From Polaribacter sp. IC073 (GTDB lineage: Bacteria; Bacteroidota; Bacteroidia; Flavobacteriales; Flavobacteriaceae), in contig NZ_VORS01000007.1 in assembly GCF_007997075.1 (NCBI RefSeq), positions 62,001 through 126,000 on the forward strand: a stretch of DNA of 64,000 nucleotides, in the 5' to 3' direction. A program made the position numbers and the translations under genes. Below the pieces are notes generated by a model, which worked only from the letters and a program-made list of their open reading frames with translations, had not been told where the DNA came from and made no database searches. Within the stretch, counting starts at the first letter, position 1. The number at the start of each line of letters is the position of its first letter. Below are positions 52,941 through 63,199 of the stretch, one piece after another.

Positions 52941-54656
52941 ATGAAAAGAATACTAACCTTGTTATTCGTTACATCTATTTTACTTGGCTGTAAAAACACA
53001 GACAAATCGGTTAACCAAACAGGACAACTGTTTTTTAATGGAGACATTATTACCATGGAATCTGAAAATGCAATTTATGCAGAAGCTGTAGTAGAAAATA
53101 ATGGTAAAATTATTTTTGTTGGAAGTAAAAAAGAGGCTGAATCTCAATTTTCAAAAGCTAAAAAAATTGATTTACAAGGAAAAACATTGTTGCCAGGGTT
53201 TATAGATACTCACAGTCATTTTGGGATGGTTTCTAATACGATGGGACAAGTAGATTTAAATCCAGAACCTGTTGGAACTGTAAAAAATATTGATGATATT
53301 TTAACGCTTTTAAAAAAATGTAAAGAAGAGAATAACATTGCAGATGGCGAATGGATTTTTGGTTGGGGGTATGATGACGGTCAATTAGTCGAAAACAGTC
53401 ATCCAACGAGAAAAGATATTGATAAAGTTTTACCAAACAATCCAGTGTATTTACAGCATACAAGTGGTCATATGGGCGTTGCAAATACTTTAGGGTTAGC
53501 AGAATTAAAAGTTTCTTCGGAAAGTAAAAACCCTGATGGAGGAACCATCGTTCGTTTTAAAAATACGCAAGATCCAACAGGTTTGGTTCAGGAAACAGCA
53601 ATGTACCCTTTTGTACGTTTAATGATGGAGAAATTAGACTCTAAACAAGCAAAATTCTTTGATACCACACAAGATTACTACGCTTCAAACGGCATTACAA
53701 CTGCCCAAGATGGAATGACAAGTAGAGAATCAATCAAGTTTTTTCAAACGCAAGCAGATGCAGGTAAATTTAAAATTGATTTAGTTGCATTGGCAGGATA
53801 TTCTGAATTAGAAAACAATTTAAAAGATACTTCACTTGTTTTTAAAACCTATAAAAACGGATTCAAAGTTCAAGGAACAAAAATTGTTGCAGATGGTTCT
53901 CCGCAGGGGAAAACTGCTTTTTTTAGCAAACCTTTTTTAACAGAAGTTCCTGGTTGTCATCACGATTGTAGAGGGCTGCCGAGTCTAACGCAAGAAGCCA
54001 TTAATAATTTATTTGTAATAGGGTATGAAAAAGACAATCAACTTTTTATTCACTGTAATGGCGATGCAACGGTAGATATGATTATTGAAGCGCATGAAAA
54101 TGCCTGTAAAATTTTAGATCAACCTTTAAATAAAGACAGAAGAACCATTATTATTCATGCTCAATTTGCAAGACCAGAACAATTAGAAACATTTAAAAAA
54201 TATAATATGGAGCCTTCATTTTTTACAAATCACGCTTTCTTTTGGGGAGATATTCATGTAAAAAATTTAGGGAAAGAAAGAGCTTATTTTTTAAGTCCGA
54301 TGGCAAGTGCTATCAAATTAGGTTTAAAACCAACCAATCATTCAGATGCTACAGTAACACCAATCGATCCAATTTTTACAATTTGGACAGCCGTAAATCG
54401 TGTTTCTAGATCAGGCGAAATTATTGGTGAAGCAGAAAGAATATCCCCTTATCAAGCAATTCAAGCCATTACAACAAATGCCGCTTATGAGTTATTTGAC
54501 GAAGATTTAAAAGGAACTTTATCCGAAGGAAAATTAGCAGATTTTGTTATTTTAGATAAAAATCCGTTAAAAGTAGCAGCAATGGATATTAAAAACATCA
54601 AAGTTGTAGAAACGATAAAAGAAGGTAAAACGGTTTATAAAAAAGTGAATTTTTAG
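52941..54656 (+). CDS. Amidohydrolase-family lipoprotein (YtcJ-like)
   Basis: The start at 52941 gives the lipoprotein signal MKRILTLLFVTSILLGC; a start 18 codons upstream would overlap the previous gene and hide the signal. The amidohydrolase metal motif DTHSH is followed by HTSGHMG, IHCNGDATVDM, IIHAQF and TNHSDATVTP, matching the YtcJ-like branch of the superfamily. The C-terminal EGKLADFVILDKNPL is typical. It would hydrolyse an amide or related bond in the periplasm; substrate unknown. It ends the run of closely spaced genes. Confidence 0.85.
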   Translation: MKRILTLLFVTSILLGCKNTDKSVNQTGQLFFNGDIITMESENAIYAEAVVENNGKIIFVGSKKEAESQFSKAKKIDLQGKTLLPGFIDTHSHFGMVSNTMGQVDLNPEPVGTVKNIDDILTLLKKCKEENNIADGEWIFGWGYDDGQLVENSHPTRKDIDKVLPNNPVYLQHTSGHMGVANTLGLAELKVSSESKNPDGGTIVRFKNTQDPTGLVQETAMYPFVRLMMEKLDSKQAKFFDTTQDYYASNGITTAQDGMTSRESIKFFQTQADAGKFKIDLVALAGYSELENNLKDTSLVFKTYKNGFKVQGTKIVADGSPQGKTAFFSKPFLTEVPGCHHDCRGLPSLTQEAINNLFVIGYEKDNQLFIHCNGDATVDMIIEAHENACKILDQPLNKDRRTIIIHAQFARPEQLETFKKYNMEPSFFTNHAFFWGDIHVKNLGKERAYFLSPMASAIKLGLKPTNHSDATVTPIDPIFTIWTAVNRVSRSGEIIGEAERISPYQAIQAITTNAAYELFDEDLKGTLSEGKLADFVILDKNPLKVAAMDIKNIKVVETIKEGKTVYKKVNF

Positions 54657-54795
54657 ACGTAAGATTAACTGACGTAAACTTAAAGACGCTGTTTAATTCA
54701 ACCATAAAGGTTCATTATTTTCAATAAAAACTTAAAGATTTATGTAAAACAGTCATAAATCATCACATAAAATCATCATTTAAAAAAAAAACAAT

Positions 54796-55575
54796 ATGGA
54801 TACATCAAAATTTTTCGATTTAAAAGGAAAAACAGCTATTATTACAGGTGGCGCAAACGGAATAGGAAAAGCAAGTTGCGAAATACTAGCCGCTTATGGA
54901 GCTAAAGTAGTTGTTTCAGATTATAATTTAGAAGCAGCAGAAAAAACAGCCAAAGAAATTAATGATAAGGGAGGAAAAGCTATTGCAATAGATTGTAATG
55001 TTCTAGAAGATGATGCTTTGGTAAATTTAGTAGACCAAACCGTTAAAGAATTCGGTAGTATAGAAATTTTGGTAAACAATGTTGGTGGCGGTGGCGCTGG
55101 CAAAGAAAGTCCTTATGATATTGAAGTAGCACAATTTAAAAAGGTTTTTGATATGAATGTTTTTAGTATGTGGAGATTATGCCAGTTGGTTGCACCACAC
55201 ATGAAGAAAGCAGGTTATGGTAGTATTATTAACATGTCTTCAATGGCATCTATAAATAAAAGTCCTGCAATTAGTGCGTATGCATCTTCAAAAGCTGCCA
55301 TTAATCATATGACCCGAAATTTGGCGTACGATTTTGGACCTGATAATATTAGAATGAATGCAATAGGGCCTGGTGCAACAAAAACAGCTGCTTTAAAAAC
55401 TGTTTTAACTCCAGATTTAGAAAAAGCAATGTTAAAACATACACCAATTAAAAGATTAGGTGAAGCAGAAGATATTGCAGGAGCAGTATTGTATTTTGCA
55501 GCACCAATTTCTAGTTGGACGAGTGGGCAAGTTATCTTTATTAATGGAGGTGGCGAGCAAACTTTAGATATGTAG
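54796..55575 (+). CDS. Short-chain dehydrogenase, 7-alpha-hydroxysteroid-dehydrogenase-like
   Basis: A classical SDR of 259 residues. The cofactor motif is TGGANGIGKAS, the catalytic residues are in NMSSMAS and YASSKAA (Ser, Tyr, Lys), and NNVGGGG replaces the usual NNAG. The segments SYxSMAS, HTPIKRLGEAEDI and WTSGQVIFINGGGEQTL resemble E. coli HdhA, which oxidises bile acids. In a free-living marine bacterium a sterol, bile-acid-like or other alcohol is more likely than gut bile acid. A strong hairpin follows before the EamA gene. Confidence 0.87.
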   Translation: MDTSKFFDLKGKTAIITGGANGIGKASCEILAAYGAKVVVSDYNLEAAEKTAKEINDKGGKAIAIDCNVLEDDALVNLVDQTVKEFGSIEILVNNVGGGGAGKESPYDIEVAQFKKVFDMNVFSMWRLCQLVAPHMKKAGYGSIINMSSMASINKSPAISAYASSKAAINHMTRNLAYDFGPDNIRMNAIGPGATKTAALKTVLTPDLEKAMLKHTPIKRLGEAEDIAGAVLYFAAPISSWTSGQVIFINGGGEQTLDM

Positions 55576-55685
55576 AAAAACGGCGTTTATGAATTCAATT
55601 TTTCTTATATTTGAAAGAATTAAATGTTTGCTTTAAAACTAAAAGATCTTTAGTTTTAAAGCAGGAAACACTAGAATATTTTACA

Positions 55686-55713
55686 AAAGCAGCTATTTTT
55701 TAATAGCTGCTTT
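55686..55713 (+). terminator. Hairpin after the SDR gene
   Basis: Perfect 12-base arms AAAGCAGCTATT and AATAGCTGCTTT with a TTTT loop. It lies only 14 bases before the next start codon, so it may also act as an attenuator. Confidence 0.72.
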
Positions 55714-55727
55714 ACTACTTTTAAATT

Positions 55728-56630
55728 ATGATGAAATTTTTAAATAACAAATGGTTTTTATTATTTGTAATCGCATTAACTTGGGGAAGCTCATTTATGT
55801 TGATAAAAAAATCTTTAGTGGCTTTTACACCATATGAAATAGGTGCAATACGCGTTGTAGGATCCGGGCTTTTATTCGCTTTTATTGGTATTCCTGCTTT
55901 ATTTAAAATGTCTAGAAAAACAATTATTTGGGTTACAATTGCTGGTTTTTTCGGTAATTTTTTACCCATGTTTTTATTTCCAATAGCACAAACAGAGGTA
56001 AGTAGTTCTTTGGCTGGTATTTTAGATTCTTTAGTTCCTGTTTTTGTAATGGTCTTTGGTTTTTTACTCTTTGGAATTAAAAGTAAGAAATCACAAGTAA
56101 TTGGTGCAATTATTGGTTTTTTAGGAGCTACAAGTTTAATTTATTTTTCTGAAGGAAATACAGAAGATTCTAAATTTTGGTATACAATGCTAGTTGTTTT
56201 AGCGGGTGCCTCTTACGGTGTAAATGCTGTAGTTATAAAAGAACGAATTCCGAATTTAAATGCCATAAAATTAACAGCTGCAGTGTATTCTATTTGGGCA
56301 GTTCCTGCCTTGGTTATCTTATATTTTACAGGGCTTGTTCAAAATTTTGAGATGAAACCAGCATACACAGAGCCTATCGGTTATTTAGTGTTTTTAACAT
56401 TTTTTGGTACTGCCATCGCGATGTTATTATATTTTAAATTAATACAAGATACCTCTGCCGTTTTTGCAAGTACTGCAAGTTACTTATTGCCAATTGTTGC
56501 TGTTATTTGGGGTGTTTTAGATGGTGAGATATTTTCATTTTGGTATGTTTTTGGTGGCGCTTTAATTTTAATCGGAATTTATTTAATCCGTGAGAAAAAG
56601 AAAAATCCGAAATTAGTTCCTCGTGGATAA
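55728..56630 (+). CDS. EamA/DMT-family transporter
   Basis: A 300-residue protein with ten membrane helices in two EamA repeats (first repeat FLLFVIALTWGSSFMLIKKSL, second from WYTMLVVLAGASYGVNAVVIKE). Two ATGs occur at 55728 and 55731; either is possible. DMT transporters export or import small metabolites; substrate not predictable. Next on the same strand, after about 290 bases, is the Tmm gene. A functional link (methylated-amine or product transport) is possible but unsupported. Confidence 0.88.
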   Translation: MMKFLNNKWFLLFVIALTWGSSFMLIKKSLVAFTPYEIGAIRVVGSGLLFAFIGIPALFKMSRKTIIWVTIAGFFGNFLPMFLFPIAQTEVSSSLAGILDSLVPVFVMVFGFLLFGIKSKKSQVIGAIIGFLGATSLIYFSEGNTEDSKFWYTMLVVLAGASYGVNAVVIKERIPNLNAIKLTAAVYSIWAVPALVILYFTGLVQNFEMKPAYTEPIGYLVFLTFFGTAIAMLLYFKLIQDTSAVFASTASYLLPIVAVIWGVLDGEIFSFWYVFGGALILIGIYLIREKKKNPKLVPRG

Positions 56631-56641
56631 GTTATACCAGT

Positions 56642-56676
56642 ATACAGCTGTTTTACAATCAATAAAACAGCTGTAT
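56642..56676. repeat. Perfect inverted repeat after the EamA gene
   Basis: ATACAGCTGTTTT and AAAACAGCTGTAT form 13-base perfect arms around ACAATCAAT. No T tail follows the right arm, so a terminator call is not clear; it could be an operator or an RNA hairpin. The rest of the 290-base gap to Tmm shows nothing I recognise. Confidence 0.6.
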
Positions 56677-56893
56677 CTATCGTATTATTCGATGTTATTA
56701 TTAGTCAAATCCCTATAAAAACAGTATCTTTGTAACTTCTGGAAAAACAACCTTCATTCCATAGAAAAAGCATTTTTAATACTGCTTAAATTCAATCTAA
56801 ATGGGTTTTGTGTTATTTCCTATGCTACAAAAACGTAGCTACATACTAAAATTATAAATGAACAATTGTTTGTGCTATTTTCTTTAAAATTAG

Positions 56894-58315
<1,422 letters not shown>

Positions 58316-58345
58316 ATTTTATTCTATTGATAAATCTTTACATTT

Positions 58346-58384
58346 AAACCCCACAGATTTTAAAACCTGTGAGGTTTTTTTTTA
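58346..58384 (+). terminator. Terminator after tmm
   Basis: AAACCCCACAG and CCTGTGAGGTTT arms around ATTTTAAAA, ending in a long T run. It shares its core with the intra-operon hairpin at 26266-26300. Confidence 0.85.
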
Positions 58385-58500
58385 TCAAATTTTATAGCTA
58401 AATTGATGTTTCTTACAGGAATAAAAGCACTCTATTTTAAACCTATATAGTAAGTAACAAGTTTGGTTGGTTATTCTTTAAAGATTTAAAATTATTCATT

Positions 58501-60111
58501 TTGAAAAAAATACGTTTATTTATTCTCACTTTTTTATTAGTAACATCTTGCATCACAAGTAAAAAAAATAAAGAACAAACAACCGCTACAGAAAAGCCCA
58601 ATATCGTACTTATTATGTGTGATGATATGGGGTTTTCTGATTTAGGGAGTTATGGTGGCGAAATAAAAACACCAAATATTGATGTTTTGGCAACTCAAGG
58701 CATTCGTTTCAGTCAGTTTAAAAATACTGGGCGTTGTTGCCCAAGTAGAGCCGCTTTGCTTACTGGTCGAAATCAGTTTGCTGCAGAAATGGGATGGATG
58801 ACTGCTGTAGATGAACATCGGGAAGCATATCGAGGTCAACTTTCTGCTACGATTCCTACAATTGCAGAAATCTTAAAAGACAACAATTATTACACCTATT
58901 TATCGGGAAAATGGCATTTAACACTTGATGATTCGTATAAGTTAGGTGCTGTTAAACCCAATGGGAGTTGGCCTTTTGAACGTGGTTTTAACGAATCATA
59001 CGCAGGATTACCTGGTGGTGGAAGTTACTATAAAGTAAATGGTTTGGTAAAAAATGAAACTGTTATTAAAGATTTTCCAGCCAATTATTATTACACAGAT
59101 GCCATTACAGAAAATGCGGTTGGTTTTATTAAAAAACACAATACAGAAAAACCAATGTTTTTGTATTTGGCGCATTATGCACCTCACAGACCATTGGAGG
59201 CTCCTAAAGATAGAATTGATAAATGTCGTGAAAGATACCAAGTTGGTTATGACGTTTTGAGAGCGCAACGTTATGAGAATTTAAAGAAAAAAGGATTGAT
59301 CTCTACACTAGAAGGATTGCCAATTCATGAACGAGAATACCATAATAAACGTCCTTCTTGGGTTTCTTTACCTAAAAAGAAGAAAGAAGAATGGATTACT
59401 GAAATGGCAACCTATGCTGCTATGATAGAAATTATGGATGATGGTATTGGAGAAGTAATTAAAGCAACCAAAGAAAAAGGAATTTATGAAAACACCGTGT
59501 TTCTTTTTTTAAGTGATAATGGCGCTACTAAAGAAGGTGGTGATATTTCACAACTTACGGCAGATTTGAGTAATACACCCTATCGAGATTATAAAATATC
59601 TACGTATATGGGAGGCACTAGTTCTCCTTTAATTATACATTATCCTGAGAAATTTGCTAAATATAAAGGTGAAATAAGAACAGATTTAACACATATTACA
59701 GATATTCTACCGACTTGTTTAGACATTGCAGGAATTGAATACCCAACATCCTTTCATCAAAAAAAAATACCTCAATTTGAAGGGAAAAGCTTAATTACCG
59801 TATTAGAAAAAAACAAACTAGAGAAACGTGATCTTTTTTTTCAGCATGAACAAAGTTGTGCTATTATATCTGATAATTGGAAACTTGTTCGTGGAAATAT
59901 TTCCGAACCTTGGGAGTTGATCAACTTGACAAAAGACTCTTTTGAACAATACAATGTTGCTGCAAATTTTCCTAAAAAAGTCTTAGAACTCGAAAAAAAG
60001 TGGAATATTTGGGCTAAAGAAAACAACGTATTGCCCATAGAAAAAAGAGCTTGGTCTGCTAGAATAAAACATTATAACGGATTAAATACTGACAAAAGTA
60101 AGATTAATTAA
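58501..60111 (+). CDS. Type I (formylglycine) sulfatase, lipoprotein, TTG start
   Basis: The formylglycine motif is C79-C-P-S-R followed by AALLTG, in the family form CxPSRxxLLTG. The N-terminal metal site NIVLIMCDDMGFSDLG, SGKWHL and the later FLFLSDNGATKE complete the sulfatase core. The only start giving the lipoprotein signal (MKKIRLFILTFLLVTSC) is TTG at 58501; no ATG precedes it in frame after the nearest stops. The enzyme would remove sulfate from a sulfated sugar or other ester at the cell surface. No other sulfated-polysaccharide gene is nearby. A maturase (anaerobic type or FGE) must be encoded elsewhere. Confidence 0.9.
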   Translation: MKKIRLFILTFLLVTSCITSKKNKEQTTATEKPNIVLIMCDDMGFSDLGSYGGEIKTPNIDVLATQGIRFSQFKNTGRCCPSRAALLTGRNQFAAEMGWMTAVDEHREAYRGQLSATIPTIAEILKDNNYYTYLSGKWHLTLDDSYKLGAVKPNGSWPFERGFNESYAGLPGGGSYYKVNGLVKNETVIKDFPANYYYTDAITENAVGFIKKHNTEKPMFLYLAHYAPHRPLEAPKDRIDKCRERYQVGYDVLRAQRYENLKKKGLISTLEGLPIHEREYHNKRPSWVSLPKKKKEEWITEMATYAAMIEIMDDGIGEVIKATKEKGIYENTVFLFLSDNGATKEGGDISQLTADLSNTPYRDYKISTYMGGTSSPLIIHYPEKFAKYKGEIRTDLTHITDILPTCLDIAGIEYPTSFHQKKIPQFEGKSLITVLEKNKLEKRDLFFQHEQSCAIISDNWKLVRGNISEPWELINLTKDSFEQYNVAANFPKKVLELEKKWNIWAKENNVLPIEKRAWSARIKHYNGLNTDKSKIN

Positions 60112-60251
60112 CCCTTATAATTCTTTTATAAAAATTAATAATTTTACTAACCTATGCCCTACTTTTAATTTGTTTATTATTTTAAAACTATTATTCTTTA
60201 CTTTCGATAAGACTGCTGTGTAACACCCCTGTTTTGTTATAAAACCTAATT

Positions 60252-61706
60252 ATGAATTGGATTATTGCTTTACAAATCACCTATATACTCTTAATAATTT
60301 TAGTTATTGTAAGAGTATTATACGATACCAGAAGTAGTACAAAAGCTTTGGCGTACATACTATTTATTGTGTTTGTTCCTATTATTGGTGTCTTATTTTA
60401 TTTTTATTTCGGAATTAATTATCGCAAAAGAAAACTGTATTCTAAAAAAATTGTACAAGATGCACCACTTCGAAGACTCATAAAATCAGAAATAAAAACG
60501 TATTCAGATGCTATTTCAAAATCCAATTTGGTTGATCATAAATATCAAAATTTAATTGAATTTCTTCGGAATTCAGGTAATAGCCCGCTCACCACAAATG
60601 CTGAAGTAAAATTATTAATAAATGGTGAAGAAAAATTTCCAGAATTATTAAAAGCCTTAAAAAAAGCAACTTCACATATTCATCTAGAATATTATATCTA
60701 CGAAAATGATATTACAGGAAATGAAGTTGCAGCGATCTTAATAAGAAAAGCAAAAGAAGGCGTTGAAGTCCGCTTTATGTATGATGATTTTGGCAGTCAT
60801 TCATTAGGAAAAAAATTCATTAAAAAATTAAATGCTGCTGGTGTTTTAACTGCACCTTTCTACAAAATAAGATGGTATGCTTTTGCGAATAGAATTAACT
60901 ACAGAAACCATAGAAAAATTGTAATTATTGATGGCGATACATGTTTTATTGGTGGCATAAATATGAGTGACACTTATAGAAATGACTTAAATAAAAAAGA
61001 GCATTTGTATTGGAGAGATACACATTTAATGATCAAAGGGCAAGCCTCTTCTTACTTGCAATACTTGTTTTTATGTGACTGGAATTTTTGTAGCAATTCA
61101 CCTTTAGAATATTCCGAAATATATTTCCCTATCAATTCAAAACAAGCAACCACACAAAATGAGGTTGTGCAAATTGCAGCTTCTGGGCCAGATAGCTCGC
61201 ATCCTGTTATTTTCTATTCGTTATTAGAAGCAATTAGCGCTGCCAAAAAAAGCATTTATATTACGAGTCCGTATTTTATTCCTGGAGAAAGTTTAATGGA
61301 CGCATTAATTATTGCCATTCAAAGTGGATTGGATGTGAAAATAATTATTCCTGGTATTTCCGACTCTAAAATGGTAGACGCAGCTGCGAGTGCTTATTAC
61401 ACCGAGCTATTAGAATGTGGTGCAAAAATATACAAGTATAATAAAGGGTTTGTACATGCAAAAACAATGGTTGTAGATGATGATTTGGCCATTATTGGTT
61501 CTGCAAATATGGATTTTAGAAGTTTCGATTTAAACTTTGAAGTAAATGCGATGCTTTACAGCAAAAGAATTGCAGAACAATTAAAAGAAGCCTTTAACAA
61601 CGATTTAAAAGTATCTCACCAAATTAATGCCATAACTTGGTTAAATAGACCAAAATACATCCATTTATGGGAAAAATTAGTGCGTTTATTATCTCCTTTT
61701 TTATAA
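60252..61706 (+). CDS. cls: Cardiolipin synthase
   Basis: Two HKD (phospholipase D) motifs are present: HRKIVIIDGD, starting near residue 220, and HAKTMVVDDD, starting near 402, each followed by GG(I)NM or GSANMD. The N-terminus has two membrane helices (MNWIIALQITYILLIILVIV and LAYILFIVFVPIIGVLFYFYFG). Cls condenses two phosphatidylglycerols to cardiolipin at the inner membrane. The length (484) fits the ClsA type. The gene stands alone. Confidence 0.93.
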   Translation: MNWIIALQITYILLIILVIVRVLYDTRSSTKALAYILFIVFVPIIGVLFYFYFGINYRKRKLYSKKIVQDAPLRRLIKSEIKTYSDAISKSNLVDHKYQNLIEFLRNSGNSPLTTNAEVKLLINGEEKFPELLKALKKATSHIHLEYYIYENDITGNEVAAILIRKAKEGVEVRFMYDDFGSHSLGKKFIKKLNAAGVLTAPFYKIRWYAFANRINYRNHRKIVIIDGDTCFIGGINMSDTYRNDLNKKEHLYWRDTHLMIKGQASSYLQYLFLCDWNFCSNSPLEYSEIYFPINSKQATTQNEVVQIAASGPDSSHPVIFYSLLEAISAAKKSIYITSPYFIPGESLMDALIIAIQSGLDVKIIIPGISDSKMVDAAASAYYTELLECGAKIYKYNKGFVHAKTMVVDDDLAIIGSANMDFRSFDLNFEVNAMLYSKRIAEQLKEAFNNDLKVSHQINAITWLNRPKYIHLWEKLVRLLSPFL

Positions 61707-61749
61707 ACAATCATAAGTATTAATAAAATTAACGTAAATTTATTAATAT

Positions 61750-61784
61750 TTGGTTCGTTATGTTACGAACTAATTGTATTTTTA
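61750..61784 (+). promoter_or_regulatory. Operator 3 with promoter before the TolC/EmrA efflux operon
   Basis: TTGGTTCGT-N6-ACGAACTAA (61750-61773) ends 3 bases before TATTTTTA (61777-61784), the same spacing as operators 1 and 2 at 47.7 and 48.3 kb. Confidence 0.75.
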
Positions 61785-61852
61785 AATATTATTCAAAATA
61801 AAGGAGATAACTAATTAATATAAACCTGTATTTCTAAACAACAGAAAACGAT

Positions 61853-63175
61853 ATGAATATTTTAAACAAAACGGGTATTGTACTTTTAGCTCTATTGGGT
61901 TTAAGCAGTCAGATTGTATCTTCACAAGAGATGCCAAAACGCAGCATGACCATACAAGAGCTTGCTAAAAAGGTACAAGATAATAATATTCAATTAAAAA
62001 TAGCAACAATATCTGTTGCTATCGCAGAAGCAAAAATTGAAGCAATAAAAACCAATAGACTACCAGATATAAGTGCAGACGTAAGTGCTTTTTACTTGAG
62101 TGATGTTCGTATTTATGATACTAGTTTTAAAAAATTACAAACGGTAAATTTGCCGAATTTTGGAAATCAATTCAATCTAAATGCAAATCAATTAATTTTT
62201 GCTGGCGGCAAAATAAATAAATCAATTGCACTTTCTGAACTTAGTAAAACACTCAGCGAAAACCAATTAGACAACACTGTACAAGCAGTTAAATTAAGTG
62301 CCACAGAGTTATATATAAATCTTTACAACCTTCAAAATCAAAAGAAAATTTTAGAAAGTAATAAAGATTTAGCTATCGAACGTACAAAAAACACAAGACT
62401 GTTTTACAAACAAAATATGATTACTAAAAATGAGGTTTTACGTGCCGAAGTTTTAGAAAGACAATTACAACAAAGTATTTTACAAGTTGAAAATGCGATT
62501 TTAATTACAAATAAAAATTTAACCCTTTTTGCCGGTATTGAAGAGACCGTTTTAATCATTCCTGATGTAGAGAATATTAACCATAGTATACGCAAGCAAG
62601 ATGAAAACTTCTATCGCGAAATTGCGTACGAAAAAAACCCACAATTAAGTGCAAGCGATACACAAATAGCTATTGCAAACAAAAATTTAGAACTTACAAA
62701 ATCAGATAGAGCACCAATATTAGCTGCCTTTGCTGGTTATAATGCAAATAGACCACAGACTTCTGGCACACCTGCAGACTTATATTCGAATACCTACCAA
62801 GCAGGGTTGAGCCTTTCGTATAATATTGAATCCATTTTTAAAAATCGAAAAAAAGAGGCAGTTGATAAAATTTTAATAGACCAAGTAACTTTAGCCAAAG
62901 AAGCTGTTAGACAACAAGTTGAAGCAGACGTAAATGCTGCTTATAAAAATTACCATCAAGCAGTTGAGCAGCGTGAAGTAAGTGTTAAAAACAAAAATGC
63001 TGCAGATGAAAATTATCGTATTAACGAGTTAAAGTACAAGAACCAGTTGGTTACGTACATAGAAATTATTGATGCAGCAAATATTAAATTACAAGCAGAA
63101 TTGCAAATGCTCGATGATCAAACAAATATTATTTTAAATTACGTGAAACTTTTGCGCATAACAGGACAACTATAA
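61853..63175 (+). CDS. TolC-family outer-membrane efflux protein
   Basis: Signal peptide MNILNKTGIVLLALLGLSSQIVSSQ. The protein is mostly helical, with the TolC repeat: MTIQELAKKVQDNNIQLKIATISVAIAEAKIEAIKTNRLPDI near the N-terminus, and the second copy (REIAYEKNPQLSASDTQIAIANKNLELTKSDRAPIL) near residue 255. A periplasmic hairpin region (ILESNKDLAIERTKNTRLFYKQNMITKNEVLRAEV) follows the first. TolC proteins form the outer-membrane exit duct. An EmrA-like adaptor follows 24 bases after the stop, and operator 3 sits upstream. Confidence 0.9.
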   Translation: MNILNKTGIVLLALLGLSSQIVSSQEMPKRSMTIQELAKKVQDNNIQLKIATISVAIAEAKIEAIKTNRLPDISADVSAFYLSDVRIYDTSFKKLQTVNLPNFGNQFNLNANQLIFAGGKINKSIALSELSKTLSENQLDNTVQAVKLSATELYINLYNLQNQKKILESNKDLAIERTKNTRLFYKQNMITKNEVLRAEVLERQLQQSILQVENAILITNKNLTLFAGIEETVLIIPDVENINHSIRKQDENFYREIAYEKNPQLSASDTQIAIANKNLELTKSDRAPILAAFAGYNANRPQTSGTPADLYSNTYQAGLSLSYNIESIFKNRKKEAVDKILIDQVTLAKEAVRQQVEADVNAAYKNYHQAVEQREVSVKNKNAADENYRINELKYKNQLVTYIEIIDAANIKLQAELQMLDDQTNIILNYVKLLRITGQL

Positions 63176-63199
63176 CAACCATTACTTAAAAAAAATAAC

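Noticed and set aside
58346-60111. tmm and the sulfatase as one operon
   Set aside because: A strong terminator lies between them, with more than 110 bases from it to the sulfatase start.
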